From Halorubellus salinus (GTDB lineage Archaea > Halobacteriota > Halobacteria > Halobacteriales > Natrialbaceae): 64,000 nt of DNA. Positions 23,931 through 31,905 of this stretch are shown one piece after another. Below the pieces are notes generated by a model. It was given only the letters and a program-made list of their open reading frames with translations. It was not told where the DNA came from and ran no database searches. Within the stretch, counting starts at the first letter, position 1. The number at the start of each line of letters is the position of its first letter. The DNA is taken from NCBI RefSeq assembly GCF_020567525.1, contig NZ_JAJCVI010000005.1:372001-436000 (forward strand). The letters are read 5' to 3'. Made by a program: the position numbers and the translations under genes.

Positions 23931-24252
23931 ACGAAACCTGCGGCCTACCGCGTGAAAAACGCTCCTAATTTCGCGCAATGATTGCCGGAACTGGTTCACT
24001 GGCATACGGCGACCGCCAGGTCGCCGTTTCAGGTTGGTCCGCCGTAGGAGCATCCCGTGGGCGGGAGGGCGGCGTTTCAGGTTGCTTGGCCGTACGGGTA
24101 TTTCGTGGGCTGTCTCCATACCAGACGATTTGGATAGTATCTGTCTCTGACAGCCGTGTCACGAAGTGGCGACACCTCTCTGACTCTGACTATGTATGTT
24201 CGTTGAGGGTTTGTATATATGCTCGGCGGTCGTTCTAGACGTGAGGTATGTA
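23931..24252. repeat. Intergenic region with a 48-bp imperfect repeat and stem-loops
   Basis: This 320-base interval lies between divergent genes. GTTTCAGGTTG occurs at 24026 and 24074, 48 bases apart, and the following bases are partly conserved (GCCGTA..., CGTGGG). Each copy is preceded by a hairpin-prone stretch: GGCGACC-gcca-GGTCGCC (24008-24025) and TCCCG-TGGG-CGGGA. It looks like a decayed 2-3 unit array. The promoter-proximal part next to 24253 is AT-rich. Confidence 0.6.
24211..24220 (+). promoter_or_regulatory. TATA box of the NTF2-like gene
   Basis: TTGTATATAT lies 33-42 bases before the ATG at 24253, in an AT-rich patch that stands out from the surrounding high-GC sequence. Transcription would start about 10 bases before the ATG. 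Confidence 0.6.
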
Positions 24253-24693
24253 ATGTCCACAAAACGCGTAGCGGCTGAAGACGACGTCAGAGCTGCATCC
24301 GACCAGTTCTACAGTGCACTGGAAGCGATGGCGAACGGGGATGCGAGTTCCATGGCGGACATCTGGTCACATGCGGACGACGTGACGACCATGCACCCGA
24401 TCGGTGGACGGGAGGTGGGTTGGGACGCCGTCAACGCGTCTTGGACGGGAGTTGCGTCGGCGAGTACGGACGGGACGGTCACTCGAACGGATCAGGTCGT
24501 CCGCGTCGTCGGCGACGGTGCGTACGAACTCTGCGGCGAATCGGCGTCGATGACCTTCGCGGGTGAGCCGTTGCGTCTGGAGAACCGGGCGACCAACGTC
24601 TACCGGAAGGAGAACGGCGAGTGGAAGATAATCCACCACCACGCCGACCTGGACGCCGAGTTCGCCGAGAAGGTCGCGAACATGGGCGCCTGA
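24253..24693 (+). CDS. NTF2/SnoaL-like (DUF4440-type) protein
   Basis: This 146-residue protein has a cone-like NTF2 fold typical of SnoaL-like proteins. An N-terminal helix (VRAASDQFYSALEAMANGD) is followed by MADIWSHADDVTTMHPIGGREVGWDAVNASW, then strands ending ATNVYRKENGEWKIIHHHADL. The conserved W-S-H..D..HP..G motif marks the pocket. The role is unknown; members act as small isomerases or ligand binders. It has its own TATA box. A second copy with the C-terminal half missing lies at 50679-50954. Confidence 0.85.
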   Translation: MSTKRVAAEDDVRAASDQFYSALEAMANGDASSMADIWSHADDVTTMHPIGGREVGWDAVNASWTGVASASTDGTVTRTDQVVRVVGDGAYELCGESASMTFAGEPLRLENRATNVYRKENGEWKIIHHHADLDAEFAEKVANMGA

Positions 24694-24816
24694 ACGACCG
24701 ACGATCACCCTTTCTCGCGATTCCGTGTCCGCTCCGCAATCAGCGGGGCACAGTTCCGGGTGCTGAACGATTCCTCGGAGCCAGGGCGTTTCCGTGCGCG
24801 GCGACTCGCTGGAGAG

Positions 24817-25671
24817 TCAGGCGGGGATGTCGTCGACGCGCTGCTCGAAGAGGCGTTCGCCGCTCTCCGAGCATTCGACGGTGACGACGTCGTAGCTCGA
24901 GCAGCAGGATTCGACGGTGTCCTCGCGGAACTCGGCGCGCGAGCCGTCGGGGCACGTCTCGAGGAAGACGCGGAGGCCGTTGAGGACGCGGCCTTTGGCG
25001 ACGGCGGGGAGGTCGGTCCATTCGGGGTGACGGTCGGCGAGTGCGCGTGCGCCGGCGACGTCGGCGACGAGCGCGGCTTCGCTCGGCCACTGGCCGATGC
25101 GGTGTGGACCGCGGTTGAGGAGGACGGCGTCGTCGTGCCGGCTGAGTTCGTAGTCCTCGTCGTCGAACCCGAACGTCGCGAGCGCGTCGTCGACGGCGAT
25201 GTCGTCGATGGCGTCCATCTCGGCTTGCCAGGATTCGGCGAAGTCCTCGGCGAGGCAGAGGTCGTCGACGTCCTCGCAGGGTTCGACGGCGCCGGCGTCG
25301 AGGAGGACGCGCTCGGGGTCGACGTCGACCTCACTCGGGTCGACGCTCTCGGCGCCGGCGTCGAGGCCGGTGGCGTCCTCGGGAGCCTTCCCGAACCACG
25401 CGAGCATCCATTCGGGCATGTACTGTTTCGTCAACTCGGGCGTGCCGGGGACGAGGTACCCGCGGAGCCAGATGCTCGCGGCGGCGAGCGCCAGGAAGCC
25501 GACGGCGGCGCCGGCGGTGACGGTCGGTGTCGCGCCGACGGCGGTCGTGCCTGCGGCGACGGCGCCGGCGAACGCGACCGCGAGCACGCTGTTGACGACT
25601 GTGCACGCCATGCATCGGTTCTCGCCCGTGTACTCGGGCTGCCTGAGCGACTCTAACGCACTCGTTGCCAT
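24817..25671 (-). CDS. Haloarchaeal membrane-anchored protein with a CMAC motif (unknown function)
   Basis: This 284-residue protein starts MATSALESLRQPEYTGENRCMACTVVNS. The CMAC pair at residues about 20-23 sits just before two hydrophobic helices (VLAVAFAGAVAAGTTAVGA and AGAAVGFLALAAASIWLRGYLVPG). The remaining 200 residues are acidic and probably cytoplasmic, with further Cys in EPCEDVDDLCLAEDF, LETCPDGS and ESCCSSYDVVTVEC. The Cys spacing suggests metal binding, but no known domain is recognised. It diverges from the PspAB gene. Confidence 0.72.
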   Translation of the reverse strand: MATSALESLRQPEYTGENRCMACTVVNSVLAVAFAGAVAAGTTAVGATPTVTAGAAVGFLALAAASIWLRGYLVPGTPELTKQYMPEWMLAWFGKAPEDATGLDAGAESVDPSEVDVDPERVLLDAGAVEPCEDVDDLCLAEDFAESWQAEMDAIDDIAVDDALATFGFDDEDYELSRHDDAVLLNRGPHRIGQWPSEAALVADVAGARALADRHPEWTDLPAVAKGRVLNGLRVFLETCPDGSRAEFREDTVESCCSSYDVVTVECSESGERLFEQRVDDIPA

Positions 25672-25969
25672 TACTATCGGTAACGCGATTCGAGTATGAA
25701 AAGACAACGTTTCGAGAACACGAGACGTCGCCCGGTCTCGACGGTGGAAGTGTCCCTTCGCCGACGGCCACATCGCTCGTCGGGGCGAGACACCTGAGAA
25801 TCTACGACGCCGCCGCCCGGCGCCAACCGCCTCACTATGGCCCATTGCGACCAGAACGACTTAAAGAACTGTGAGAGGTGTCGTCGCACCGATGGTGCGG
25901 CGGCTGGTGCGGACAGCCCGCGGTGGTGGTCCGTCAGGACAAAGACCCAGCGCGACGCACGTGTACGCA

Positions 25970-26620
25970 ATGGGCTTGCTGGATTCGATTCGGGCGGTAC
26001 TGGGGTCGCGCGCGGAGGCGGACGCGTCGCGGGACGCCGACCCGGAGGACCTCTTCGGGATGAGCACGGCGTACATCACGATGGGTGCGGAACTCGGGTG
26101 GGAGTCGACGGGCGACGCCGCGCTCTGCTTCGCGGACGTCGACAGCACCGACTTCGCGGACACCGTCGACGAGGTGAAGGCCATCCTCGACGCGGGCGGC
26201 GAGGAGACCGGAACGACCGCGGACTTCCACGAGGACTCCCACGGCTACAACTGGGTCGCCCTCCACGACGACTCCGACCCCGAGGACCTCGTGACGAGCG
26301 TGCACTTCGCCGCGGACACCCTCGTCGAGCGCGACTACGGTTCGCGGCTGCTCGCCGCACTGTTCGCGTTCGAGGACGTTACTGACTCTCGAGCGGGAGG
26401 CGGTGGCGGCGACGGGACCGAGCCCACGCACGCGTACTGGGTGTACTCGTTCCGGCGCGGCGCGTACTATCCGTTCGTCCCGAAGGGGACGAGCGAGCGC
26501 GACAACGGCGTCGAGTTCAAGCTCGAGAGCAAGTTCGGCACCGAACTGGACCTCGAACCCGAGAAGGAGTACTGGTACCCCTACTGGCCGCGCCGCGCCG
26601 GCCAGCATCCCTGGGAGTAG
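25970..26620 (+). CDS. pspAB: PspA-associated protein PspAB
   Basis: This 216-residue soluble protein matches the haloarchaeal PspAB family as I know it: MGLLDSIRAVLGSRAEAD, DPEDLFGMSTAYITMGAELG, DEVKAILDAGGEETGT, VHFAADTLVERDYGSRLLAALFAFE, and the C-terminal AYWVYSFRRGAYYPFVPK and EKEYWYPYWPRRAGQHPWE. The family is linked to the PspA/Vipp1 membrane-stress system. A short Gly-rich insert (GGGGGDG) sits near residue 144. The ATG at 25970 is used because upstream codons read through promoter sequence. It is close to radA but no operon link is evident. Confidence 0.87.
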   Translation: MGLLDSIRAVLGSRAEADASRDADPEDLFGMSTAYITMGAELGWESTGDAALCFADVDSTDFADTVDEVKAILDAGGEETGTTADFHEDSHGYNWVALHDDSDPEDLVTSVHFAADTLVERDYGSRLLAALFAFEDVTDSRAGGGGGDGTEPTHAYWVYSFRRGAYYPFVPKGTSERDNGVEFKLESKFGTELDLEPEKEYWYPYWPRRAGQHPWE

Positions 26621-26761
26621 GTCGCTCGTCCACCGCGGCCGACGCCCCCGCATCCGCCGACCGGCGGCGAACGTGTTCTTCCCGTTTGAACCCTCGCGTC
26701 GACCCGTCTATCGTCCGGTCCGCCGCCCCCGGTTTCACTTTCACTCTCCTGTTAACGAGGC

Positions 26762-26769
26762 TTTATACC
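26762..26769 (+). promoter_or_regulatory. TATA box of radA
   Basis: TTTATACC lies 23-30 bases before the radA ATG, in a local AT-rich patch. The spacing indicates a leaderless transcript. Confidence 0.7.
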
Positions 26770-26791
26770 CCTTGCCGCGCCAGTAGCGTGT

Positions 26792-27823
26792 ATGGCAGAC
26801 GTCAACCTCGAGGAACTCCCCGGTGTGGGTCCCGCAACAGCAGACAAGCTCCGCGACGCCGGTTACACGTCCTTCCAGGGCATCGCGGTCGCGGCGAGCG
26901 GTGAACTCTCGAATCAGGCGGACGTGGGCGAGTCCACGGCGTCGGACATCGTGCAGGCCGCTCGCGAGATGGCGGACATCGGCGGGTTCGAGACGGGCTC
27001 GCAGGTTCTGGAGCGACGGAACGAGATCGGGAAGCTCTCCTGGTTCATCGACGACGTCGACGACATGCTCGGCGGCGGTGTCGAGACCCAGTCCATCACG
27101 GAGGTCTACGGCGAGTTCGGTGCCGGGAAGTCCCAGGTCACGCACCAGCTCTCCGTGAACGTCCAGCTCCCCAAGGAGCACGGCGGGCTCCGCGGGAGCG
27201 TCATCTTCATCGACAGCGAGGACACGTTCCGCCCGGAGCGCATCGACGACATGGTGCGTGGGCTGGACGACGAGCTCATCCAGGCGACGATGGACGACCG
27301 CGGTATCGAGGGCAGTCCGGACGACGAGGAGGCGATGGACGAGCTCATGGAGGACGTCCTCGACAAGATCCACGTCGCGAAGGCGTTCAACTCGAACCAC
27401 CAGATGCTCCTCGCGGAGAAGGCCCAGGAGCTCGCGGACGAGCACGAGGATTCGGAGTGGCCGGTTCGCCTCCTGAACGTCGACTCGCTGACGGCGCACT
27501 TCCGCGCGGAGTACGTCGGTCGTGGCGAGCTCGCGGAACGCCAGCAGAAGCTGAACAAGCACCTGCACGACCTCGACCGCGTCGGGAACCTGTTCAACTG
27601 TGCGGTGCTCGTGACGAATCAGGTCGCGTCGAACCCGGACTCGTTCTTCGGCGACCCGACGCAGCCGATCGGTGGGAACATCCTCGGGCACAAGTCGACG
27701 TTCCGGATGTACCTCCGGAAGTCCAAGAACGACAAGCGCATCGTGCGGCTCGTGGACGCGCCGAACCTCGCGGACGGCGAGTCCGTGATGCGCGTGACGA
27801 ACGACGGCCTGAAGCCCGAGTGA
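26792..27823 (+). CDS. radA: DNA repair and recombination protein RadA
   Basis: This 343-residue archaeal RecA/Rad51 recombinase forms filaments on single-stranded DNA and drives strand exchange. An N-terminal helix-hairpin-helix domain (residues 1-60, [20 protein letters not shown]) is followed by the ATPase core with Walker [10 protein letters not shown] (about 107-115), Walker [13 protein letters not shown] and the L2/C-terminal [22 protein letters not shown]. An acidic insertion ([21 protein letters not shown]) is normal in haloarchaea. No intein is present. A TATA box sits about 25 bases upstream. Confidence 0.98.
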   Translation: MADVNLEELPGVGPATADKLRDAGYTSFQGIAVAASGELSNQADVGESTASDIVQAAREMADIGGFETGSQVLERRNEIGKLSWFIDDVDDMLGGGVETQSITEVYGEFGAGKSQVTHQLSVNVQLPKEHGGLRGSVIFIDSEDTFRPERIDDMVRGLDDELIQATMDDRGIEGSPDDEEAMDELMEDVLDKIHVAKAFNSNHQMLLAEKAQELADEHEDSEWPVRLLNVDSLTAHFRAEYVGRGELAERQQKLNKHLHDLDRVGNLFNCAVLVTNQVASNPDSFFGDPTQPIGGNILGHKSTFRMYLRKSKNDKRIVRLVDAPNLADGESVMRVTNDGLKPE

Positions 27824-28048
27824 GCGTCGCGCCGACCGCGGTCTGACGCGCGAACCGTCTTCGTTTTCGCCCGTGCTGCGAGGGACGTCCAGCGACCGTG
27901 ACAGTCTTTTCTTGCACGCTAGGTGAATTCCTGTGGGTCTCCGATGCGCCTCGATGACTGTCGTGGGTCGTATTTTGCGTCGAATGTGGGTTTTTGGCGT
28001 GCTACGAGCATCGAACGGTTCTCACGGTCTTGGAATTAGTTCACAATA

Positions 28049-28055
28049 CTATATC
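28049..28055 (+). promoter_or_regulatory. TATA-like element before the sulfur-transfer cluster
   Basis: CTATATC lies about 35-40 bases before the ATG at 28089, within an AT-rich stretch. It is the best promoter candidate for the four-gene sulfur cluster. Confidence 0.5.
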
Positions 28056-28088
28056 CTCGTGTGGTGTACGTTCAGTCGTGACCGAATC

Positions 28089-28487
28089 ATGACTGGCTAC
28101 GCAATCGTCATCGCGACCGAGGACTTCGAGAAGATAACCGCGTCGAGCATCATCAGCTCCGTCGCCGCGGCGTCTGACGTTCCCGTGGACATCTTCGTCA
28201 CGATGAACGGCCTGCGCGCGTTCGAGCGCGAGGTCGTCGACATCCACGACTTCGACATGGGCCCGCTCGGCGAAGCGATGCTCACGCACGAGGACACCGA
28301 CGTCCCGCTGTTCACCGAACAGTTCGCGCAGGCCAAGGAGATCGGCCCCCTGTCCGTGTATGCCTGCTCGATGGCCATGGAGATGTGGGGCCGCGAACTC
28401 GACGACTACGTCGACGTCTTCGACGACGAACTCGGCGTCTCTGGCTTCCTCGGGAAGGCCGAGGACAAGCAGGTCGTCTTCGTCTGA
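28089..28487 (+). CDS. DsrE/DsrF-like (peroxiredoxin-family) small protein
   Basis: This 132-residue protein has a DsrE-like Rossmann fold: AIVIATEDFEKITASSIISSVAAA, VPVDIFVTMNGLRAFERE and PLSVYACSMAMEMWGREL, the last with the Cys expected to carry sulfur. DsrE-type proteins act as sulfur carriers or disulfide-linked reductases. It leads the cluster with TusA, the SQR-like flavoprotein and DUF1641, which supports a role in moving sulfane sulfur. A TATA-like CTATATC (28049-28055) lies upstream. Confidence 0.83.
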   Translation: MTGYAIVIATEDFEKITASSIISSVAAASDVPVDIFVTMNGLRAFEREVVDIHDFDMGPLGEAMLTHEDTDVPLFTEQFAQAKEIGPLSVYACSMAMEMWGRELDDYVDVFDDELGVSGFLGKAEDKQVVFV

Positions 28488-28542
28488 GACGTCGCCCCGA
28501 CCAGGACCGCCACACGACCACCCACCCACGAACCCCAAGACA

Positions 28543-28782
28543 ATGTCCGAAACCATCACCCCCGACGTAACGATCGACGCACGCGGCGCCGGCTGCCCCG
28601 GCCCCCTCATGGACCTCATCGGGAAGATCAAGAAGGCCGACCCCGGGACCGTCGTGGAACTCCAGACGAGCGACTCGAGTTCCACGACGGACGTCCCCGA
28701 GTGGGTCGAGAAAGCCGGCCACGACCTCCTGGATAGCGTCGAGCACGACGACTACTGGAGCCTCTACGTGGAGAAAGCATGA
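28543..28782 (+). CDS. tusA: TusA-family sulfur carrier protein
   Basis: This 79-residue protein has the family signature in DARGAGCPGPLMDLIGKIKK, where the Cys of CPGP (Cys18) carries persulfide sulfur. The remainder matches the two-layer alpha/beta fold (VVELQTSDSS, VPEWVEKAGHDLL, YWSLYVEKA). It likely passes sulfur between the DsrE-like protein and other partners. Its TGA overlaps the next gene as ATGA, so it is coupled to the flavoprotein. Confidence 0.9.
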   Translation: MSETITPDVTIDARGAGCPGPLMDLIGKIKKADPGTVVELQTSDSSSTTDVPEWVEKAGHDLLDSVEHDDYWSLYVEKA

Positions 28783-29918
28783 CTCGAATCGTCATCGTCG
28801 GGGCCGGCACCGGCGGCGTCGTCCTCGCGAACAAGCTCGCGGACGAACTCCACGCGGAGATCGACGCGGGCGACGTCGCGGTGACGCTCGTCGACGAGAG
28901 CCCCGACCACGTCTACAAGCCGACGTTCCTGTACGTGCCGTTCGGGAAGAAGACCGTCGCGGACGCCAAGCGGCCGCTCACCGAACTCGTCGACCGTCGG
29001 GTCGACCTCCGCATCGGGCGCGTCACCGAGATGGATACCGACGCGAAGACCGTCGGGTTCGCGGACGGGTCGACGCTCGCGTACGACTACGCGACCGTCG
29101 CGACCGGTGCGCGACTCACGCCCGAGGAGGTTCCCGGTCTCGTCGAGGGCGGGCATCACTTCTACGGGCCCGAGGGCGCCGAAGCGCTCCGCGACGAACT
29201 CGCGGCGTTCGACTCCGGCCACCTCGTCCTGAGCGTCGTCGGCGTGCCGCACATGTGTCCGGCCGCGCCCGTCGAGTTCGTCCTGATGGCCGACGAGTGG
29301 TTCCGTCAACGCGGACTCCGCGACGACGTCGACATCACGTACACGTACCCGATCAACCGCACGCACGGGCTCGAACCCATCGCGGAGTGGGCGAGCGAGC
29401 GCTTCGCGGAACGCGACATCCGCGCGGAGACGTTCTTCAACGCGGAGTCGGTCGACCCCGAGGCGAAGGTCATCGAATCGATGGAGGGCACCGAGCTCGA
29501 CTACGACCTGCTCGTCGCCATCCCGCCCCACGACGGCCAGCCGCTGATCGCCGAGGCGGGCCTCGGCGACGACGGCTGGGTCGAGGTCGACAAGCACACC
29601 CTGGAGGCCGCGCGAGCGCCGGACGTGTACGCCATCGGCGACGCGGCGGACGTCCCGACGTCGAAGGCCGGGAGCGTCGCGCACTATCAGGCGGGCGTGG
29701 TCGCAGAGCGCCTCGCCGGGTCGGTCCGCGATGCGGTGCCGACGGCGACGTACGACGGGAAGACGATGTGCTTCCTCGAAGCGGGGATGGACGAGGCGAC
29801 GTTCGTCGACTTCGACTACGAGCGCCCGCCGGTCGTCCGCGACGAGTCCCGGCCCGTGCACTGGGCGAAGCTCGCGTACAACCAGTCGTACTGGCTGACC
29901 GCCAGGGGGACGCTATGA
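28779..29918 (+). CDS. Sulfide:quinone oxidoreductase-like FAD/NAD(P)-binding protein
   Basis: This 379-residue flavoprotein has an N-terminal dinucleotide fold IVIVGAGTGGVVLANKLAD, a second motif region ATVATGARLTPEEVPGLVE, and a C-terminal FAD site VYAIGDAADVPTSKAGSVAHYQA. Only two cysteines occur in the whole protein (PHMCPAAP and TMCFLEAG). They fall where the redox Cys pair of SQR lies; the third Cys of classical SQRs is absent. The C-terminal HWAKLAYNQSYWLTARG resembles the membrane-associating helix of the family. The likely reaction is oxidation of sulfide or a persulfide with electrons passed to quinone. It sits between tusA (overlap) and the DUF1641 gene. Confidence 0.85.
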   Translation: MTRIVIVGAGTGGVVLANKLADELHAEIDAGDVAVTLVDESPDHVYKPTFLYVPFGKKTVADAKRPLTELVDRRVDLRIGRVTEMDTDAKTVGFADGSTLAYDYATVATGARLTPEEVPGLVEGGHHFYGPEGAEALRDELAAFDSGHLVLSVVGVPHMCPAAPVEFVLMADEWFRQRGLRDDVDITYTYPINRTHGLEPIAEWASERFAERDIRAETFFNAESVDPEAKVIESMEGTELDYDLLVAIPPHDGQPLIAEAGLGDDGWVEVDKHTLEAARAPDVYAIGDAADVPTSKAGSVAHYQAGVVAERLAGSVRDAVPTATYDGKTMCFLEAGMDEATFVDFDYERPPVVRDESRPVHWAKLAYNQSYWLTARGTL

Positions 29919-29928
29919 GGTGGTCGCG

Positions 29929-30591
29929 ATGAGTGACCAAGAGCAACAGGCGTTCGAGGCCGTCGACCTCGCTGGCGGTGAGCGCGAGACGCTCGCGGCC
30001 GCCATCGAGGAGAACCCCGAGGAGGTGGCGCGCTTCCTCGAGCGACTCGACGCCGTGAACGACCTGCTGGACGTCCTCGACCTCGGGATGGGGGCGATGG
30101 ATGACGAGATGGTGGAGTCGCTCGCGGAGACGGGCGGGACGCTCGCGGAGTCCGCGGACGGGCTCGCGACGCGGGAGACCGTTCAGCTCGCGGAAGCCGT
30201 CGGCGCGAACGGCGGCGAGCTCGCCGAGGCGATGGAGACGGTCGTCGCGCTCCAGCGGTCGGGGACGCTCGACGACCTCGCCGCCATCGCGGACGCCGTC
30301 GCGCTCGCGTCGAGCGCGCTCGACGACGAGATGGTGGAGACGCTCGCCGCACGCGGGACCGCGCTCGGCGAGCTCGCTGACACCGCCGCGGAGCCCGAGA
30401 CGGTCCGTGGCCTGGGGGCGATGCTCGACGCGGTCGGTGACGCCACCGAGGAGCCGCCCGAGTCGGTCGGTGTCGTCGGTGCGCTCCGCGCGACCCGCGA
30501 CCCCGAGGTCCGCTCCGGACTCGGGTTCCTGCTCGCGGTCGCGAAGGCGCTCGGTTCCGGCGTCGACGCGAACCGAGCACCGGTCGAGTAG
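29929..30591 (+). CDS. DUF1641 family protein
   Basis: This 220-residue acidic helical protein has the repeated DUF1641 pattern: FLERLDAVNDLLDVLDLGMGAMDDEMVESLAE and a related DDLAAIADAVALASSALDDEMVETLAA. The central VGVVGALRATRDPEVRSGLGFLLAVAKALG is the conserved family block. DUF1641 proteins are often next to SQR-like or formate dehydrogenase genes and may be accessory subunits. It starts at ATG 29929, eleven bases after the flavoprotein stop, and ends the cluster. Confidence 0.85.
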   Translation: MSDQEQQAFEAVDLAGGERETLAAAIEENPEEVARFLERLDAVNDLLDVLDLGMGAMDDEMVESLAETGGTLAESADGLATRETVQLAEAVGANGGELAEAMETVVALQRSGTLDDLAAIADAVALASSALDDEMVETLAARGTALGELADTAAEPETVRGLGAMLDAVGDATEEPPESVGVVGALRATRDPEVRSGLGFLLAVAKALGSGVDANRAPVE

Positions 30592-30922
30592 GTCCACGAC
30601 GCGACCGGCGATGACGCGTCCGGACGCGACCGCCGTCGCCCGGGGACATCGGACGACGGCGGCGTCCACGCCGAGCCAACCGGGGTCGTGTGGCGGCGAC
30701 CGGCCGCCCGGCGTCGCTCGGGGGGCCACCGGGCGACCGGCCGCCACGGCTTGCACCAGACCACGACGACCCTTCCCGTCGCAACGCAGTCCTCGTTCTG
30801 TTGTCGGTACCTGTCGAGTCCTTCGACGTCGAGCGCGTCGTAACCGCGGCCGCTGCACGCGGCGTCGACGGGCGCCGCGTCGTGCGCGGCGTCGTTATGC
30901 TCTCGCCGAGCGTACTGTTCGC
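30592..30922. other. 330-base gene-free interval with GC-rich repeats
   Basis: I see no credible gene. GCGACCGGCCGCC occurs twice (about 30697 and 30732), and GTGGCGGC near 30690 is complementary to GCCGCCAC near 30741, so a GC-rich hairpin is possible. It might act as a terminator for the sulfur cluster. The rest is high-GC sequence with shadow frames only. Confidence 0.5.
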
Positions 30923-31255
30923 ATGCAGCACGCGAGCACGTACGCCAGCGACCCGGCGACGGTCGACCCGACCGCGGCGTCGTTCCTCGAGACGCTCGAC
31001 GCGCTCGACGACCTCGAACGCGGGACCGCGCGGACGAACGGCCTCGACACGGCGTACTATCGACGCGGGAGCGGACAGCCCGTCGTGTTCGTGCACCCGA
31101 TGGGCATGAGTGCGACCGTGTGGGCGCACCAACTCGACGCGTTCGGCGACGCGTTCGACGTCGTCGCGTACGACGCGCGCGGCCACGGCTCCGTCGTCGA
31201 CAACTCCGCCGTCGTCAGCGACAGCATCCGCGCGTTCCTCGACACCGTCCGCTGA
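30923..31255 (+). pseudogene. Collapsed alpha/beta hydrolase (N-terminal third joined to a C-terminal helix)
   Basis: The 110-residue frame begins like an alpha/beta hydrolase. After LDTAYYRRGSGQPVVFVHPMGMSATVWAHQLDAFGDAFDVVAYDARGHG comes VVDNSAVVSDSIRAFLDTVR and a stop. The oxyanion-hole HPMG and the YDARGHG strand are intact, but the nucleophile Ser, Asp and His regions are all absent. The last residues look like the final helix of the same family, so an internal deletion of roughly 140 residues that kept the frame would explain it. It is probably a pseudogene; a shortened stable protein cannot be excluded. Confidence 0.65.
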
Positions 31256-31279
31256 AAACCAGACTCGGAAAGCGCGCGT

Positions 31280-31729
31280 TCAGGCGTCGTCGGGGACGTC
31301 GGCGTCGTCCTCCTCGGTTCGCGTGATGTCGACGTCCTCGATGTCGCCCTTGTAGATGTCCGCGCCGTCCTGCGCGACCTTCTCCGCGAGCACCGCGCAC
31401 TTCACGCGCATCGGCGAGATGTCGACGCCGAGCATGTCGACGACGTCGTCGCGGTCCATCGCGTGGAGTTCGTCGAGGGTCTTCCCGCGGAGCTCGCTCG
31501 TGAGCATGCTCGCGCTCGCCTGCGAGATGGCGCAGCCGTCGCCGCGGAACGCCACCGCCTCGATGGTCTCGTCGTCGTCCTCGAGGACGACATCGATCGT
31601 TATCTCGTCGCCACACATCGGGTTCTCGCCGACGTGCGTGAACGTCGCCTCCTCGATCTCCCCGTAGTTACGCGGGTTCTTGTAGTGATCGAGGATCTGC
31701 TGTCGGTACATGTCCGAGCCCATTCCCAT
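31280..31729 (-). CDS. sufU: Iron-sulfur cluster assembly scaffold SufU/IscU family
   Basis: This 149-residue protein has the NifU N-terminal fold. The three Cys are Cys39 in ENPMCGDE (with Asp41), Cys66 in RGDGCAISQAS and Cys111 in RVKCAVLA. The SufU-type spacing between Cys66 and Cys111 (about 44 residues) is present, which suggests a zinc-bound sulfur acceptor working with SufS. An acidic tail ends the protein. The start is MGMGSDMYRQQILDHYKNP; a start two codons later is also possible. The SufS gene is 4 kb away on the same strand. Confidence 0.92.
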   Translation of the reverse strand: MGMGSDMYRQQILDHYKNPRNYGEIEEATFTHVGENPMCGDEITIDVVLEDDDETIEAVAFRGDGCAISQASASMLTSELRGKTLDELHAMDRDDVVDMLGVDISPMRVKCAVLAEKVAQDGADIYKGDIEDVDITRTEEDDADVPDDA

Positions 31730-31905
31730 CGTTGTCGTGAGGTTGGGTCGTCGGCCGCAAAAGCGTTCCGCAGGTGCCGAGACCGGAATCGCGAGCGCTG
31801 GCGGTGGATCGTCGCGGTGGCGGCGGGGAGGGTCGGTTCGGCGCGCAACCAGTCGGTCGCCACGTGGCAGGGAGCGATTTGTCGGGAGCGTCCGTAGGAG
31901 CGCGT

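Noticed and set aside
24026-24120. Possible CRISPR remnant (GTTTCAG start resembles some haloarchaeal CRISPR repeats)
   Set aside because: Only two clear copies exist, their similarity ends after about 11 bases, spacing is 48 with no constant 30-bp repeat, and no cas gene is in the window.
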